From: Saccharothrix carnea | GTDB taxonomy: Bacteria; Actinomycetota; Actinomycetes; Mycobacteriales; Pseudonocardiaceae | Reading direction: 5' to 3' | Length of the DNA stretch: 64,000 nucleotides | NCBI RefSeq assembly: GCF_003014735.1 | Contig: NZ_PYAX01000005.1 | Span: 124,001-188,000, forward strand | Shown here: positions 52,630-61,834 of the stretch, piece by piece | Layout of the letters: every line of letters starts with the position of its first letter | Position numbering within the stretch: the first letter of the stretch is position 1 | The notes under the pieces: model-generated | What the model was told of the DNA's origin: nothing | Databases searched by the model: none | Seen by the model: the letters and a program-made list of their open reading frames with translations, nothing else | Program-made: the position numbers and the translations under genes

Positions 52630-52657
52630 GGGGCCGGTGCCGAGGCGCACCGGCCCC
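52630..52657 (+). terminator. Attenuator-like hairpin between binding protein and permease
   Basis: GGGGCCGGTGC pairs with GCACCGGCCCC around CGAGGC. In-operon placement is typical for partial termination, giving more binding protein than permease. Confidence 0.7.
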
Positions 52658-52689
52658 TCGCTTGTCCCCACTCCCGGAGGAACTCCGAC

Positions 52690-53514
52690 ATGGCCATGTC
52701 GAAACGGCGGAGGGCGACCCTCTCGCGCCGTGTGCAGTACGCGTTGTTCATCGTCATCGCGCTCGTCCTGGCGTTCGCCGCCGACTGGACCGAGCTGCGG
52801 CGCTCGTTCTTCGACGTCGAGACGGCCCGGGAGATGTTCCCCAACGTCCTGACGGTGGCGTTCAAGAACACCCTCTTCTACACCGCGTTCGGTTTCGCGA
52901 TCGCCTTCGGGCTCGGCCTCGTCCTGGCGCTGATGAAGCTGTCCTCGGTGGGGCCCTACCGGTGGCTCGCCACCATCTACATCGAGTTCTTCCGCGGTGT
53001 GCCCGCCCTGCTGGTGTTCATCGCGATCGACACCGCGGTACCGCTGGCGTTCGGCATCGCCTTCGACACCGCGTCCAAGGCGGGCGTCGCCCTGGGCATG
53101 GCCGGTGGCGCCTACATCGCCGAGACGATCCGCGCGGGCATCCAGGCCGTGCCCAAGGGCCAGATCGAGGCGGCCAGGTCGCTCGGCATGACGCCGCTGC
53201 GGACGATGCTCACCGTGGTGATCCCGCAGGCGTTCCGGATCGTGCTGCCGCCGCTGACCAACGAGCTGATCCTGCTCACCAAGGACTCGTCGCTGATCAG
53301 CGTCGTCGGCCTGACCACGGCGCAGTACGAGCTGACGAAGTTCGGCCGCGAGACGCTGAGCCAGAACCCGACGATGACCCCGATCCTCATCGCGGGCCTG
53401 TGCTACCTGATCATCACGTTGCCGCTGGGCCACCTGTCGCGGTACCTGGAGCGGCGCACGGGCGGGAAGAAGATCAGCACGCCGGAGTCGACCGGGTTGG
53501 GGGTGTCCGCGTGA
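52690..53514 (+). CDS. Amino acid ABC transporter permease
   Basis: A 274-residue permease of the HisM/GlnP type. It starts with a basic tail, then about five helices ([56 protein letters not shown]). The EAA loop for ATPase contact is [30 protein letters not shown] precedes the ATG. The stop overlaps the ATPase start (GTGA). Only one permease is present, so a homodimer is likely. Confidence 0.88.
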   Translation: MAMSKRRRATLSRRVQYALFIVIALVLAFAADWTELRRSFFDVETAREMFPNVLTVAFKNTLFYTAFGFAIAFGLGLVLALMKLSSVGPYRWLATIYIEFFRGVPALLVFIAIDTAVPLAFGIAFDTASKAGVALGMAGGAYIAETIRAGIQAVPKGQIEAARSLGMTPLRTMLTVVIPQAFRIVLPPLTNELILLTKDSSLISVVGLTTAQYELTKFGRETLSQNPTMTPILIAGLCYLIITLPLGHLSRYLERRTGGKKISTPESTGLGVSA

Positions 53515-54275
53515 GCGACGTCGTGGTCGAGGTGACCGGGCTGAAGAAGTCGTTCGGCCCGCTGGAGGTGCTCAAGGGCATCGACCTGTCGGTCAACCGC
53601 GGTGACGTGGTGTGCATCATCGGGCCGTCCGGCTCGGGCAAGTCGACCCTCCTGCGCTGCGTGAACCTGCTGGAGGAGCCGACCGGCGGCAAGATCGTGG
53701 TGCACGGCACCGAGCTGACCGACCCGGACGTGGACATCGACGCCGCGCGCACCAAGATCGGCATGGTGTTCCAGTCGTTCAACCTGTTCTCGCACCTGAG
53801 CGTGCTGAACAACCTGACCGTGGCGCAGCGCAAGGTGCTCAAGCGGGACGCCAAGCAGGCGCAGGAGGTCGCGTTGCGCAACCTCGAGCGGGTCGGGTTG
53901 TCCGACAAGGTGAACGCGATGCCGAACCAGCTCTCCGGCGGCCAGCAGCAGCGCGTGGCGATCGCGCGGGCGCTGTCGATGGACCCGGACGTGATGCTGT
54001 TCGACGAGCCGACCTCGGCGCTGGACCCGGAGCTCGTCGGTGACGTGCTCGGGGTGATGCGGCAGCTGGCCGACGAGGGCATGACGATGCTCGTGGTGAC
54101 GCACGAGATGCAGTTCGCCCGCGAGGTGGCCGACCGGGTGCTGTTCATGGACGGCGGCTACGTGGTCGAGGAAGGCCCGGCCGAGCAGGTCATCGGGGCG
54201 CCGCAGCACGAGCGCACGCAGTCGTTCCTGGCCCGCGTGCTCGACCCGACGCACCAGGGACCGAGCGGCAGCTGA
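53511..54275 (+). CDS. Amino acid ABC transporter ATPase
   Basis: A 254-residue ATPase. Walker A is [20 protein letters not shown], the Q loop is [16 protein letters not shown], the signature is [20 protein letters not shown], Walker B is [20 protein letters not shown], and the switch His is in [20 protein letters not shown]. It is the GlnQ/GluA class. The GTG at 53511 overlaps the permease stop. It powers import by the binding protein and permease upstream. Confidence 0.92.
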   Translation: MSDVVVEVTGLKKSFGPLEVLKGIDLSVNRGDVVCIIGPSGSGKSTLLRCVNLLEEPTGGKIVVHGTELTDPDVDIDAARTKIGMVFQSFNLFSHLSVLNNLTVAQRKVLKRDAKQAQEVALRNLERVGLSDKVNAMPNQLSGGQQQRVAIARALSMDPDVMLFDEPTSALDPELVGDVLGVMRQLADEGMTMLVVTHEMQFAREVADRVLFMDGGYVVEEGPAEQVIGAPQHERTQSFLARVLDPTHQGPSGS

Positions 54276-54332
54276 TCCCCCTTGGGCCGATCCCACCACG
54301 GGGGTCGGCCGGTGCCCCTATTGTCTTCTCCC

Positions 54333-56513
54333 ATGGCTGAGGCGGGGGCGCGGGGGCTGGACGTGTTCGACCCCAGCCCGCCGCGCTCCGTCCGGATGGC
54401 CGCCGCCGAGGTGCTGCGCGGTGTCGGCGAACCGGACGGGACGTGGCGGTTACCGAGGCGGCGGGCGGGGATGCCGCCGGTGGTGCGGGTCGCGGACCGG
54501 TTCCTGACCGGCACGCTGGACCTGCGGGCGGTGGAGTTCCCGTACCTGCTGGAGTTCGTGCGCTGCCGGTTCGAGGAGCCGCCGGACCTGCGGCAGGGCA
54601 AGCTGGCCGGCATCGCGTTCGCGGACTGCCGGCTGCCGGGCGTGTCGGCGCGGAACCTGAGCAGCGCCAACGAGGTCTCGCTGGACGGCAGCACGGTCGA
54701 GGGCCTGGTCGACCTGGTCGACGCGGACGTGGCCGGGTCGTTGTCGGTGCGCGACAGCGTGTTGAGCGTGCCGGACGGGATCGCGCTGCACGCCGACCGG
54801 TTGAAGGTGGCGGGCGGGTTCCTGGCGCAGCGGGTGCGGGTCACCGGCGAACTGCGGATGGCGGGCGCGCACGTCGGCGGGTACTGCAACTTCAGCGGCG
54901 GCCTGCTCACCAACCCGCGTGGCCACTCGATCAACGGCACCGGGTTGCACGTCGGCGGCAACCTGCTGATGAACGGCTGCACCTTGCGCGGCACCGTGCT
55001 GCTCGCGGGCGCGCGGGTCGACTCGGCGCTGACGCTGCGCGGCACCACCGCCGCCGACGGCCGGTCGGACGACGACGCGCTGGACCCGCACTCCGACCCG
55101 AACGCCACGCTGGTGTTCGACCGCATCGCGGTGGACGGCGACGTGCAGCTCGACCGGGGTTTCACCAGCGCCGGCACGGTGCGCATGGTCAACGCCGCGT
55201 TGGGCGGCACGCTGTCGCTGTCGGGTGGGTCGTTCGACGCGCTCGGTGCCGATGACGGCGAGCCCACCGGCTACGGCCGGGCGTTGGCCACGGACACCGC
55301 CGAACCCACGGGGTACGGGCGCGCGCTGCACCTGGACGGCACGACGGTCGGCGGCGACATCATCGGCCGGCAGGCCACCGTGCGCGGGCAGGTGCGGATG
55401 GTCGACTTCCAGGCCAAGGGCAGCCTCATCCTCGACGGGTCCACTCTGGACAACCCGCGCGCGGACGCCCTGCTGGGCAACCGGTCCCGCATCGGCAGCA
55501 ACCTCGCCGCCCGCGAGGTGGAGGTGGCGGGCGGGCTGGAGCTGCGGGGCGTGCAGATCGGCGCGAACCTCGACCTGCGGGGCAGCCGGATCACCAAGCC
55601 GGGCCGGTACCGGCACCAGCCGGCGGGCAAGCCGTCGCTGGACGTCGGCGGCGCGGTCATCGGGCGTGACCTGATCTGCGCACGCGGTGCGAAGGAGTTC
55701 GTCGCGCACGGTGGCGTGCGGGCACGGCGGGCGCACATCGGTCGGATGGCCACGTTCGAGGGCGCGGTGCTCGGCGACAAGCTCGACGCGCACGCGTTGA
55801 ACCTGCTGGGCATGCAGGTGCAGGAGCTGGTGGTGAAGCCGATCAGCCCGCCGCGCGGTGACGTGACGCTGCGGCAGGTGCGCTGCACGGTGCTGGACGA
55901 CGACGAGCACTTCTGGGGCGCCACCGGCTGGATCGACCTGGAGGAGTTCCGCTACGACTCGCTGCGGCACCCGATCGACCTGCGTGACGACGGCGAGGTC
56001 GAGCGGCGGCTGCGCTGGCTGCGGCAGGCGATGCGGCGCACCTACCGGCCGGGGCCGTACGACCAGTTCGCCGAGATGCTGCGGGCGGGCGGCAACGACG
56101 AGCACGCGGCCACCGTGCTGGTGGAGAAGCAGCGGCTGCGGTACCGGGCGGTCGCCGAGGGCCGTCGCTGGCTCGGGCCGCTGGTGCTGGTGTGGAGCTG
56201 GCTGCAACGCGCGATGGTGGGCTACGGCTACCGCCCGGCCCGCGCGCTGGCGTGGCTGGTGGTGACGTGGCTGCTGGGCGCCGTGTACTTCGAGGCGGGC
56301 CCGGAGCTGTCCGAGATCAACCAGGACGACCGGCTGTCGTGGAACCCGTGGCTGTTCACGATCGACCTGGTCGTGCCGATCGTGGACTTCGGCAACAAGA
56401 ACCGGTGGAACACACCGGGCGCGTCTCAGTGGATCGCGGCGGGGCTGATCGCGATGGGGTGGGTCCTGGCGACCACGGTGGCGGCGGGTGTGACCCGGAC
56501 GTTGAAGCGCTGA
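54333..56513 (+). CDS. Beta-helix (polymer-forming-like) membrane protein
   Basis: A 726-residue protein. Residues ~40-520 are a right-handed beta-helix with repeated short strands such as TLDLRAVEFPYLLEFVRC, LSSANEVSLDGSTVEGLVDL, LHVGGNLLMNGCTLRGTVLL, VEVAGGLELRGVQIGANLDL and VGGAVIGRDLICARG. A short direct repeat EPTGYGRAL occurs twice. C-terminal to this lie a helical segment (RRLRWLRQAMRRTYRPGPYD) and two membrane helices near the end (ALAWLVVTWLLGAVYFEAGP; WIAAGLIAMGWVLATTVAAG). Such Streptomyces proteins are often labelled membrane-associated oxidoreductase without evidence. The function is unknown. The ATG at 54333 is used; the frame is open further upstream. Confidence 0.75.
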   Translation: MAEAGARGLDVFDPSPPRSVRMAAAEVLRGVGEPDGTWRLPRRRAGMPPVVRVADRFLTGTLDLRAVEFPYLLEFVRCRFEEPPDLRQGKLAGIAFADCRLPGVSARNLSSANEVSLDGSTVEGLVDLVDADVAGSLSVRDSVLSVPDGIALHADRLKVAGGFLAQRVRVTGELRMAGAHVGGYCNFSGGLLTNPRGHSINGTGLHVGGNLLMNGCTLRGTVLLAGARVDSALTLRGTTAADGRSDDDALDPHSDPNATLVFDRIAVDGDVQLDRGFTSAGTVRMVNAALGGTLSLSGGSFDALGADDGEPTGYGRALATDTAEPTGYGRALHLDGTTVGGDIIGRQATVRGQVRMVDFQAKGSLILDGSTLDNPRADALLGNRSRIGSNLAAREVEVAGGLELRGVQIGANLDLRGSRITKPGRYRHQPAGKPSLDVGGAVIGRDLICARGAKEFVAHGGVRARRAHIGRMATFEGAVLGDKLDAHALNLLGMQVQELVVKPISPPRGDVTLRQVRCTVLDDDEHFWGATGWIDLEEFRYDSLRHPIDLRDDGEVERRLRWLRQAMRRTYRPGPYDQFAEMLRAGGNDEHAATVLVEKQRLRYRAVAEGRRWLGPLVLVWSWLQRAMVGYGYRPARALAWLVVTWLLGAVYFEAGPELSEINQDDRLSWNPWLFTIDLVVPIVDFGNKNRWNTPGASQWIAAGLIAMGWVLATTVAAGVTRTLKR

Positions 56514-56541
56514 CCGGGCGACTGTCACTAGGGTTGCGGCC

Positions 56542-57444
56542 GTGACTGATCTGGTGCTGGCACTGGACGTCGGCGGCACGAAGATCGCCGGGGCGGTGGT
56601 CGAACGCGGTGGGGTGGTGCGGCGGGCGGTTCGGGTGGGGACGCCGCTCGGGGCCGCGGAGCAGACGTGGGACGCGGTGGCGTCGGTGGTCGACGAGGTG
56701 TTGCGGGGTGAGGCCGTGGCCGGGGTCGGTATCGCGTCGGCCGGGCCCGTGGACGCCGACGCGGGCACGGTCAGTCCGATCAACGTTCCCGGCTGGCGTG
56801 GTTTCCCGCTGCGCGAGCGGGTGGCCGCGGTGGTGCCCGGTGTGCCGGTGGAGTTGGCGGGCGACGGGCCGTGCATGGCGTTGGGCGAGCACTGGCTCGG
56901 TGCGGGCCGGGGTAGCCGGTTCATGCTGGGGCTGGTGGTGAGCACGGGTGTCGGTGGTGGGCTGGTGCTCGGTGGGCGGCCGTTCGGCGGGCGCACCGGG
57001 AACGCCGGGCACATCGGGCACGTGGTGGTCGAGCCGGACGGCGAGCCGTGCGCGTGCGGTGGGCGCGGGTGCGCGGAGACGGTGGCCGGCGGGCCGCGGA
57101 TGGTGGCGTGGGCGCGCCGCCAGGGCTGGCAGGCGCCGGACGACGCGGACGCCGCCGTGCTGGCGGCGGCGGCCGGTGCGGGCGAGGACATCCCGAAGGC
57201 CGCGTTCGAGCGGGCCGGTCGGGCGGTCGGGCTGGCGATCGCGGCCACGGCCGCGGTGGTCGACCTGGACCTGGCCGTGGTCGGCGGCGGCGTGGCGCAG
57301 GCGGGCGAGCTGCTGTTCGACCCGATCCGCCAAGTCGTCGCCGACCACTGTGGACTGTCCTACCTGGACGGCTTGCGGGTGGAGCCCGCCCGGCTCGGTG
57401 GCCGGGCGGGACTCGTCGGCGCCGCCGCGCTGGTGCTCGGCTAG
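56542..57444 (+). CDS. ROK-family sugar kinase
   Basis: A 300-residue kinase of the ROK class, glucokinase-like. The ATP motif is LALDVGGTKIAGAVVERGG, then GIASAGPVDADAGTVSPINV, the catalytic region VELAGDGPCMALGEHWL (Asp) and the zinc motif GEPCACGGRGCAETVAGG. The C-terminal VDLDLAVVGGGVAQAG closes the site. It phosphorylates glucose or a related hexose or N-acetylated sugar. The start is GTG 56542. The stop shares CTAG with the convergent symporter gene. Confidence 0.9.
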   Translation: MTDLVLALDVGGTKIAGAVVERGGVVRRAVRVGTPLGAAEQTWDAVASVVDEVLRGEAVAGVGIASAGPVDADAGTVSPINVPGWRGFPLRERVAAVVPGVPVELAGDGPCMALGEHWLGAGRGSRFMLGLVVSTGVGGGLVLGGRPFGGRTGNAGHIGHVVVEPDGEPCACGGRGCAETVAGGPRMVAWARRQGWQAPDDADAAVLAAAAGAGEDIPKAAFERAGRAVGLAIAATAAVVDLDLAVVGGGVAQAGELLFDPIRQVVADHCGLSYLDGLRVEPARLGGRAGLVGAAALVLG

Positions 57445-59075
57445 TGGACGGCGATCGGCTTGACCCGGTCGCTGTCCTCGTCCACGTGGTAGTCGTCGCC
57501 CTGCGTCTCGTCGGTGCCGTTGGACCACCGGGTCCGCTTGGCGATCAGCGTCACGACGACCGCGACCAGCAGGTTCGCCACGACGGCGATCGCGCCGACG
57601 TAGATCTGCACGACCGAACCGGCGAAGGGCTCCCAGCCGAACAGCGACAGCTTGCCCAGCGGCAACGCCGAACCGGCGAAGTGCGCCTTGCCGACCGCCG
57701 GGTTGCCGATGTTGTACAGCAGCCACATGCCGTAGCCCATGCCGACGATCCAGCCCGCGATGAGGCCCCACAGGTGGAACCAGCGGGTGTAGAGCGCGAT
57801 CGCCACGGCGGGCAGCGTCTGCAGGATCATCACGCCGCCGATGAGCTGCAGGTCGATGGAGAACTGCGGGTCGATGAACACGATGAACGCGACCGCGCCG
57901 AACTTCACCACCAGCGACGCCAGCTTGGCCTGCTTGGCCTCCTGGGCGGGCGAGGCGTCCTTCTTCAGGTACTCCTTGTAGATGTTGCGGGTCCACAGGT
58001 TCGCCGCCGCGATCGACATGATCGCCGCGGGCACCAGGGCGCCGATCGCGATGGCCGCGAACGCCACGCCCGCGAACCAGCCCGGGAACTCCTGGCCGAA
58101 CAGCACCGGCACGATGGTGTTGGTGTCCGGGCGGCCGGTGGCCTGGTTGGTGATCGGCTTGACGCCCGCGCTGATGGCGACGAAGCCCAGCATCGCGAGC
58201 AGGCCGAGCAGCAGCGAGTACGCGGGCAGCGCGACCATGTTCCGCTTGATCACGTTGCGGCCGCGCGAGGCCAGGATGCCGGTCAGCGAGTGCGGGTACA
58301 GGAACAGCGCCAGCGCCGAGCCCAGCGCCAGCGTGGCGTACTGGAGCTGGTTGTTCGCGGTCAGGATGATCCCGTCGGCCTTGCTCTCGGTGGCCGCGTA
58401 CTTGGCCTGCGCGCTGTCGAAGATCGCCCCCCAGCCGCCGAACTTCGACGGCAGGTAGATCACCGCGACCAGGATCACGATGTAGATCAGCGTGTCCTTG
58501 ACGAACGCGATCAGCGCGGGCGCGCGCAGCCCCGACTGGTAGGTGTAGAGCGCCAGGATCACGAACGCGATGAACAGCGGCAGGTGGCCCAGGATGCCCG
58601 AGCCGTTGAGGCCCATCGTGCGCAGCACGGCCTCCAGGCCGACGAGCTGCAGCGCGATGTAGGGCATGGTGGCGACGATGCCGGTGATGGCCACCAGCAG
58701 CGCGAGCCAGTGCGAGCCGTACCGGCCGCGGACGAAGTCCGCCGGCGTCACGTAGCCGTGCACGCGGGACACCGACCACATGCGCACCAGCGGCAGGAAC
58801 ACGATCGGGTACAGGATCACCGTGTAGGGCAGCGCGAAGAAGCCCATGGCGCCGGCGCCGAAGACCAGCGCGGGCACGGCGACGAACGTGTACGCGGTGT
58901 AGAGGTCACCGCCGACCAGGAACCAGGTGATCCAGGAGCCGAACTTGCGACCGCCCAGGCCCCACTCGTCGAGGTGGTCGAGGGTGTCGCCCGCCTTCCA
59001 CTTCGCCGCGACGAAGCCCAGGACGGTGACCAGCAGGAACAGCGCGCTGAACACCACCAACTCGGTCCACTGCAT
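57441..59075 (-). CDS. Monocarboxylate-type sodium/solute symporter (MctP/SSS)
   Basis: A 544-residue SSS transporter with about 13 helices. MQWTELVVFSALFLLVTVLG, then EWGLGGRKFGSWITWFLVGG and DLYTAYTFVAVPALVFGAGA (the region around the substrate site in monocarboxylate members), GYVTPADFVRGRYGSHWLAL and the late helix set with RRTRWSNGTDE in the tail. It most likely imports pyruvate, lactate or acetate. The ATG overlaps the DUF3311 gene stop (TAATG). DUF3311 genes almost always precede such symporters. The regulator may be the FCD-GntR located ~120 bases beyond DUF3311. Confidence 0.85.
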   Translation of the reverse strand: MQWTELVVFSALFLLVTVLGFVAAKWKAGDTLDHLDEWGLGGRKFGSWITWFLVGGDLYTAYTFVAVPALVFGAGAMGFFALPYTVILYPIVFLPLVRMWSVSRVHGYVTPADFVRGRYGSHWLALLVAITGIVATMPYIALQLVGLEAVLRTMGLNGSGILGHLPLFIAFVILALYTYQSGLRAPALIAFVKDTLIYIVILVAVIYLPSKFGGWGAIFDSAQAKYAATESKADGIILTANNQLQYATLALGSALALFLYPHSLTGILASRGRNVIKRNMVALPAYSLLLGLLAMLGFVAISAGVKPITNQATGRPDTNTIVPVLFGQEFPGWFAGVAFAAIAIGALVPAAIMSIAAANLWTRNIYKEYLKKDASPAQEAKQAKLASLVVKFGAVAFIVFIDPQFSIDLQLIGGVMILQTLPAVAIALYTRWFHLWGLIAGWIVGMGYGMWLLYNIGNPAVGKAHFAGSALPLGKLSLFGWEPFAGSVVQIYVGAIAVVANLLVAVVVTLIAKRTRWSNGTDETQGDDYHVDEDSDRVKPIAVH

Positions 59076-59341
59076 TACTTGGCCCCCTCGTCCAGGTCGT
59101 CCACGCCGAGCAGGTCGGGCTTGCCCTTGACGACGGGTTCGTCCTTGGTCTTGACGTAGACCAGGCCCACGCAGAGCACGCCCACCGGCACCCAGGCGAA
59201 CTGGTACCAGTAGAAGAACGGCAGCCCGAGGACCCTCGGCTCATCGGAGTTGAACCAGGGCGTGATGAGCATGAGCAGAGGAATCAGCAGCAGCAGGTTC
59301 CAGTTGCTCCAGCGCAGGCTGGATTTTCGAGCAGAAGGCAT
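59075..59341 (-). CDS. DUF3311 small membrane protein, symporter partner
   Basis: An 88-residue two-helix protein: SNWNLLLLIPLLMLITPWFN, a loop with LGLPFFYWYQFAWVPVGVLC and a charged tail ending DDLDEGAK. DUF3311 proteins are usually encoded just before monocarboxylate-type SSS symporters, as here, and are thought to be needed for their assembly or stability. The stop overlaps the symporter start. Confidence 0.85.
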   Translation of the reverse strand: MPSARKSSLRWSNWNLLLLIPLLMLITPWFNSDEPRVLGLPFFYWYQFAWVPVGVLCVGLVYVKTKDEPVVKGKPDLLGVDDLDEGAK

Positions 59342-59458
59342 GTGCCCCTCCGTACGGCGGCCCGGTTACGCGGTGTCGCGCATGGTAGGTCGGAGGAGGG
59401 ACAGTAGTCACCATGTCGGGTGGGTTACCAACGAATGACGTAGCTGGATCGTGACCAA
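59342..59458. other. Intergenic region upstream of DUF3311
   Basis: 117 bases. It probably holds the promoter of the DUF3311/symporter unit and the 3' end of the GntR transcript. A GGTTACCAACGAATGACG stretch is seen, without a clear palindrome. Confidence 0.35.
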
Positions 59459-60160
59459 CTACCGCTTCGTGCGCAGGCCGTCGACCAACTGCTTCTCCGC
59501 GCGGTCGAAATAGGTCAGCAACGCTTCTTCGGCCTGCCGAACCTCGCCCGCGTCGAGCAGGTCCACGATGGACTGGTTCAGCGGCAGGTAGTCGCGGTGG
59601 AACTCCTCGGGGTCGCCCATCACGTGGAACGCCAGGCGCACCTCGGCGAGCAGGCGCTCCATCTCCTCGTCCAGCCGGGAGCTGCCGGCCAGCGCGGTGA
59701 GGGCCTGGTGGAACTTGACGTTCGCGGTGCCGACACCGGTCCAGTCGCGCCGCGCGCGGAACGAGAGCCCCAGTTCGACGGTCTCGCGCACGGCTCGCTT
59801 CGCGTCCTCGTCGGCGTGCGGCCAGCGGCGGACGGCGCCGCACTCGATGACCCGGCGCGCGGCGTAGAGGTCGACGATGTCGGGCACGTCGGGGCGGCGG
59901 ACGAACACGCCCTTGCTGTACTCGTGCACGAGCAGGCGTTCGTGGGTGAGCAGGCGGAACGCCTCGCGCAGCGTGTTGCGGGAGACGCGGAGGGCCTCGC
60001 CGAGCGCCTTCTCGTTGAGCTGCTGGCCGGGTTTGATGTCACCGTCCAGGACGCTGGTGCGCAGCTTGTCCGCCACGCGCTCGGCGGTGCTGGAGCGGTC
60101 GAGGTCACCGCGGTCCCTCGCCAGCGCGTTCAGCCAGCCGTCCGCCTGAGCCGTCGTCAT
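59459..60160 (-). CDS. FCD-type GntR regulator
   Basis: A 233-residue repressor of the FadR subfamily. The winged helix is STAERVADKLRTSVLDGDIK, PGQQLNEKALGEALRVSRNT and LREAFRLLTHERLLVHEYSK. The FCD ligand domain has VDLYAARRVIECGAVRRW and NVKFHQALTALAGSSRLDEE (the metal-binding Asp/His pattern), ending RQAEEALLTYFDRAEKQLV. The ATG at 60160 is chosen; the longer frame is not convincing. It lies between the symporter unit and the divergent pxpA gene and likely controls one or both, using the palindrome at 60193-60209. Confidence 0.88.
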   Translation of the reverse strand: MTTAQADGWLNALARDRGDLDRSSTAERVADKLRTSVLDGDIKPGQQLNEKALGEALRVSRNTLREAFRLLTHERLLVHEYSKGVFVRRPDVPDIVDLYAARRVIECGAVRRWPHADEDAKRAVRETVELGLSFRARRDWTGVGTANVKFHQALTALAGSSRLDEEMERLLAEVRLAFHVMGDPEEFHRDYLPLNQSIVDLLDAGEVRQAEEALLTYFDRAEKQLVDGLRTKR

Positions 60161-60192
60161 GGTGAGTGAGTCTAGTCTAATGGAGTATTGAA

Positions 60193-60222
60193 GGATTGTT
60201 GAACAATCCGTACGTTGAACAA
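60193..60222. promoter_or_regulatory. Palindromic GntR operator, two copies
   Basis: GGATTGTTGAACAATCC (60193-60209) is a perfect palindrome, and its core fits the FCD-GntR consensus TNGTNNNACNA as TTGTTGAACAA. A second GTTGAACAA follows at 60214-60222, 16 bases after the first copy. It lies between the GntR and pxpA genes. Confidence 0.7.
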
Positions 60223-60242
60223 CGGTGCGAGGGGAGGACTTC

Positions 60243-61016
60243 ATGGACCTCAACGCGGATCTGGGCGAGGGCTTCGGCCGCTGGACCCTGGGTGACGACC
60301 GGGCGCTGCTGGACGTGGTGACCAGCGCGAACGTCGCCTGCGGGTTCCACGCCGGCGACCCGGAGACGATGCGGCGGACGTGCGAACTGGCGGCGGCGCG
60401 CGGCGTGGCGGTCGGTGCCCACGTCGGCTACCGGGACCTGAACGGCTTCGGCAGGCGGTTCGTCGACGTGGCGCCGGAGACCCTGACCGCCGAGGTGCTG
60501 TACCAGTTGGGCGGGCTGGACGCGTGCGCCCGCTCGGCCGGGACGCGGGTGGGGTACGTCAAGCCGCACGGCGCGCTCTACAACGCGCTGGTCACGCACG
60601 AGGCGCAGGCCGACGCCGTGGTGGACGCCGTGCGCGCGTTCGACCCGGCGCTGCCGGTGCTGGGGCTGCCGGGTGCGGTGTGGTTGAAGCGCGCCGAGGT
60701 GGCCGGCCTGCCGGTCCGGTACGAGGCGTTCGCCGACCGGGCGTACACGGCGGTGGGGACGCTGGTGGACCGGCGGCGGCCGGGCGCGGTGCTGCACGAC
60801 GTCGGTGCGATCGCGGCGCGGTGCGTGGTGCTGGCGACGGAGGGGCGGGTGCGCGCGATCGACGGGCAGCTGCTGCGGATGCCGGTGGACTCGATCTGCC
60901 TGCACGGCGACAGCCCCGGTGCGGTGGCGATCGCGCGGGCGGTGCGGTCGGCGCTGACCGACGCGGGGGTGGCGCTGGGTCCGTTCTCGGGCGGGCTGGA
61001 CCGGCTCAGCGCGTGA
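60243..61016 (+). CDS. pxpA: 5-oxoprolinase subunit A (LamB/YcsF family)
   Basis: A 257-residue protein. Family marks are [80 protein letters not shown] and [20 protein letters not shown], then [20 protein letters not shown]. PxpA works with PxpB and PxpC to open 5-oxoproline to glutamate with ATP. The pxpB/pxpC genes are not in the window. The ATG at 60243 has GAGGGGAGG upstream. Divergent from the FCD-GntR gene, with a candidate operator between. Confidence 0.9.
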   Translation: MDLNADLGEGFGRWTLGDDRALLDVVTSANVACGFHAGDPETMRRTCELAAARGVAVGAHVGYRDLNGFGRRFVDVAPETLTAEVLYQLGGLDACARSAGTRVGYVKPHGALYNALVTHEAQADAVVDAVRAFDPALPVLGLPGAVWLKRAEVAGLPVRYEAFADRAYTAVGTLVDRRRPGAVLHDVGAIAARCVVLATEGRVRAIDGQLLRMPVDSICLHGDSPGAVAIARAVRSALTDAGVALGPFSGGLDRLSA

Positions 61017-61019
61017 CCC

Positions 61020-61832
61020 TCAGGCCGTCACGGGTGGGTGGGCCGGGGTGACGCCCATCCGGTCGAGCAGCCCGAGGATCACGTCGACCGTGTCGAGCAC
61101 CAGGGCCGGGCTGATCCGTCCCGGCATCGTGCCGAAGACCAACCCCGCCTCGAAGTGCAGCGGGGAAGGAAGGCTGTGCGCCCGGGCCACCAGGTACTCG
61201 ACGACCTCCGGGTCGAACGCGCGGGCCACGGCGGCCGGGTCACTGGTGAACACGGCGAACTGGGCGTCGAAGGGCCCCGGCGGGAAGGCGACCCGGTGCC
61301 ACTGGCCGCCCTCTGCCGCCACGGTCACCGGGACCTCACGGACCAGTTCACCACCTTGGGCGGAGATGTGGTCCGCCGGCAGTGGACGGCCCCAGAGGTT
61401 CTTGCCCCCGTGGACGCGGCGGCTGATCTTCATCGGGGTCAGTCGCGCGGTGGACACCTCGATCCGGTGCTCGTAGTCCGTGCGCGTGCCGTTCTGGACG
61501 GACTTCTCCACCGACGCCTCGCCCACGCGCACCGACCACCTCCCGCGCGGGAAGTCGAGTGTGATGCCGAAGCTTCGAGGCGACGCCATGCTGAGCCGGT
61601 TGACCAAGCCGTCGGTCTCGGCCCTCATCGGCTCCAGCAACCCGACCGACCACGGGCGGGCTGCGGCGGGATCGACCACCCGTCCGCCGACCGTGGTCGC
61701 GAGCGCGGCCAGCCCGTCGACGTGCGCTTGTTCCTCCCTCCGGCCGCGGCGCGAGTTCCACCAGTACCCGAGGCCGAACAGGACCGCGATGATGGCGAAG
61801 AGCGGTGTGAGGCGGAGCCAGAATTCGTCCAT
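61020..61832 (-). CDS. Membrane-anchored protein of the type VII-associated operon, unknown
   Basis: A 270-residue protein. One N-terminal helix (LRLTPLFAIIAVLFGLGYWW) is followed by a basic segment (NSRRGRREEQ) and a ~230-residue cytoplasmic domain with SVGLLEPMRAETDGLVNRLS, FGITLDFPRGRWSVRVGE and VTVAAEGGQWHRVAFPPGPF. It is the last gene of a four-gene leftward operon whose first genes encode WXG100-associated proteins; its start lies 2 bases after the previous stop. The domain is not recognised. The ATG at 61832 (MDEFWLRL) is chosen because the upstream extension overlaps the previous gene. Confidence 0.7.
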   Translation of the reverse strand: MDEFWLRLTPLFAIIAVLFGLGYWWNSRRGRREEQAHVDGLAALATTVGGRVVDPAAARPWSVGLLEPMRAETDGLVNRLSMASPRSFGITLDFPRGRWSVRVGEASVEKSVQNGTRTDYEHRIEVSTARLTPMKISRRVHGGKNLWGRPLPADHISAQGGELVREVPVTVAAEGGQWHRVAFPPGPFDAQFAVFTSDPAAVARAFDPEVVEYLVARAHSLPSPLHFEAGLVFGTMPGRISPALVLDTVDVILGLLDRMGVTPAHPPVTA

Positions 61833-61834
61833 GA

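Noticed and set aside
54450..57248. 932-codon minus-strand frame over the beta-helix and ROK genes
   Set aside because: Spans two well-supported genes and has only Pro/Arg/His-rich translation.
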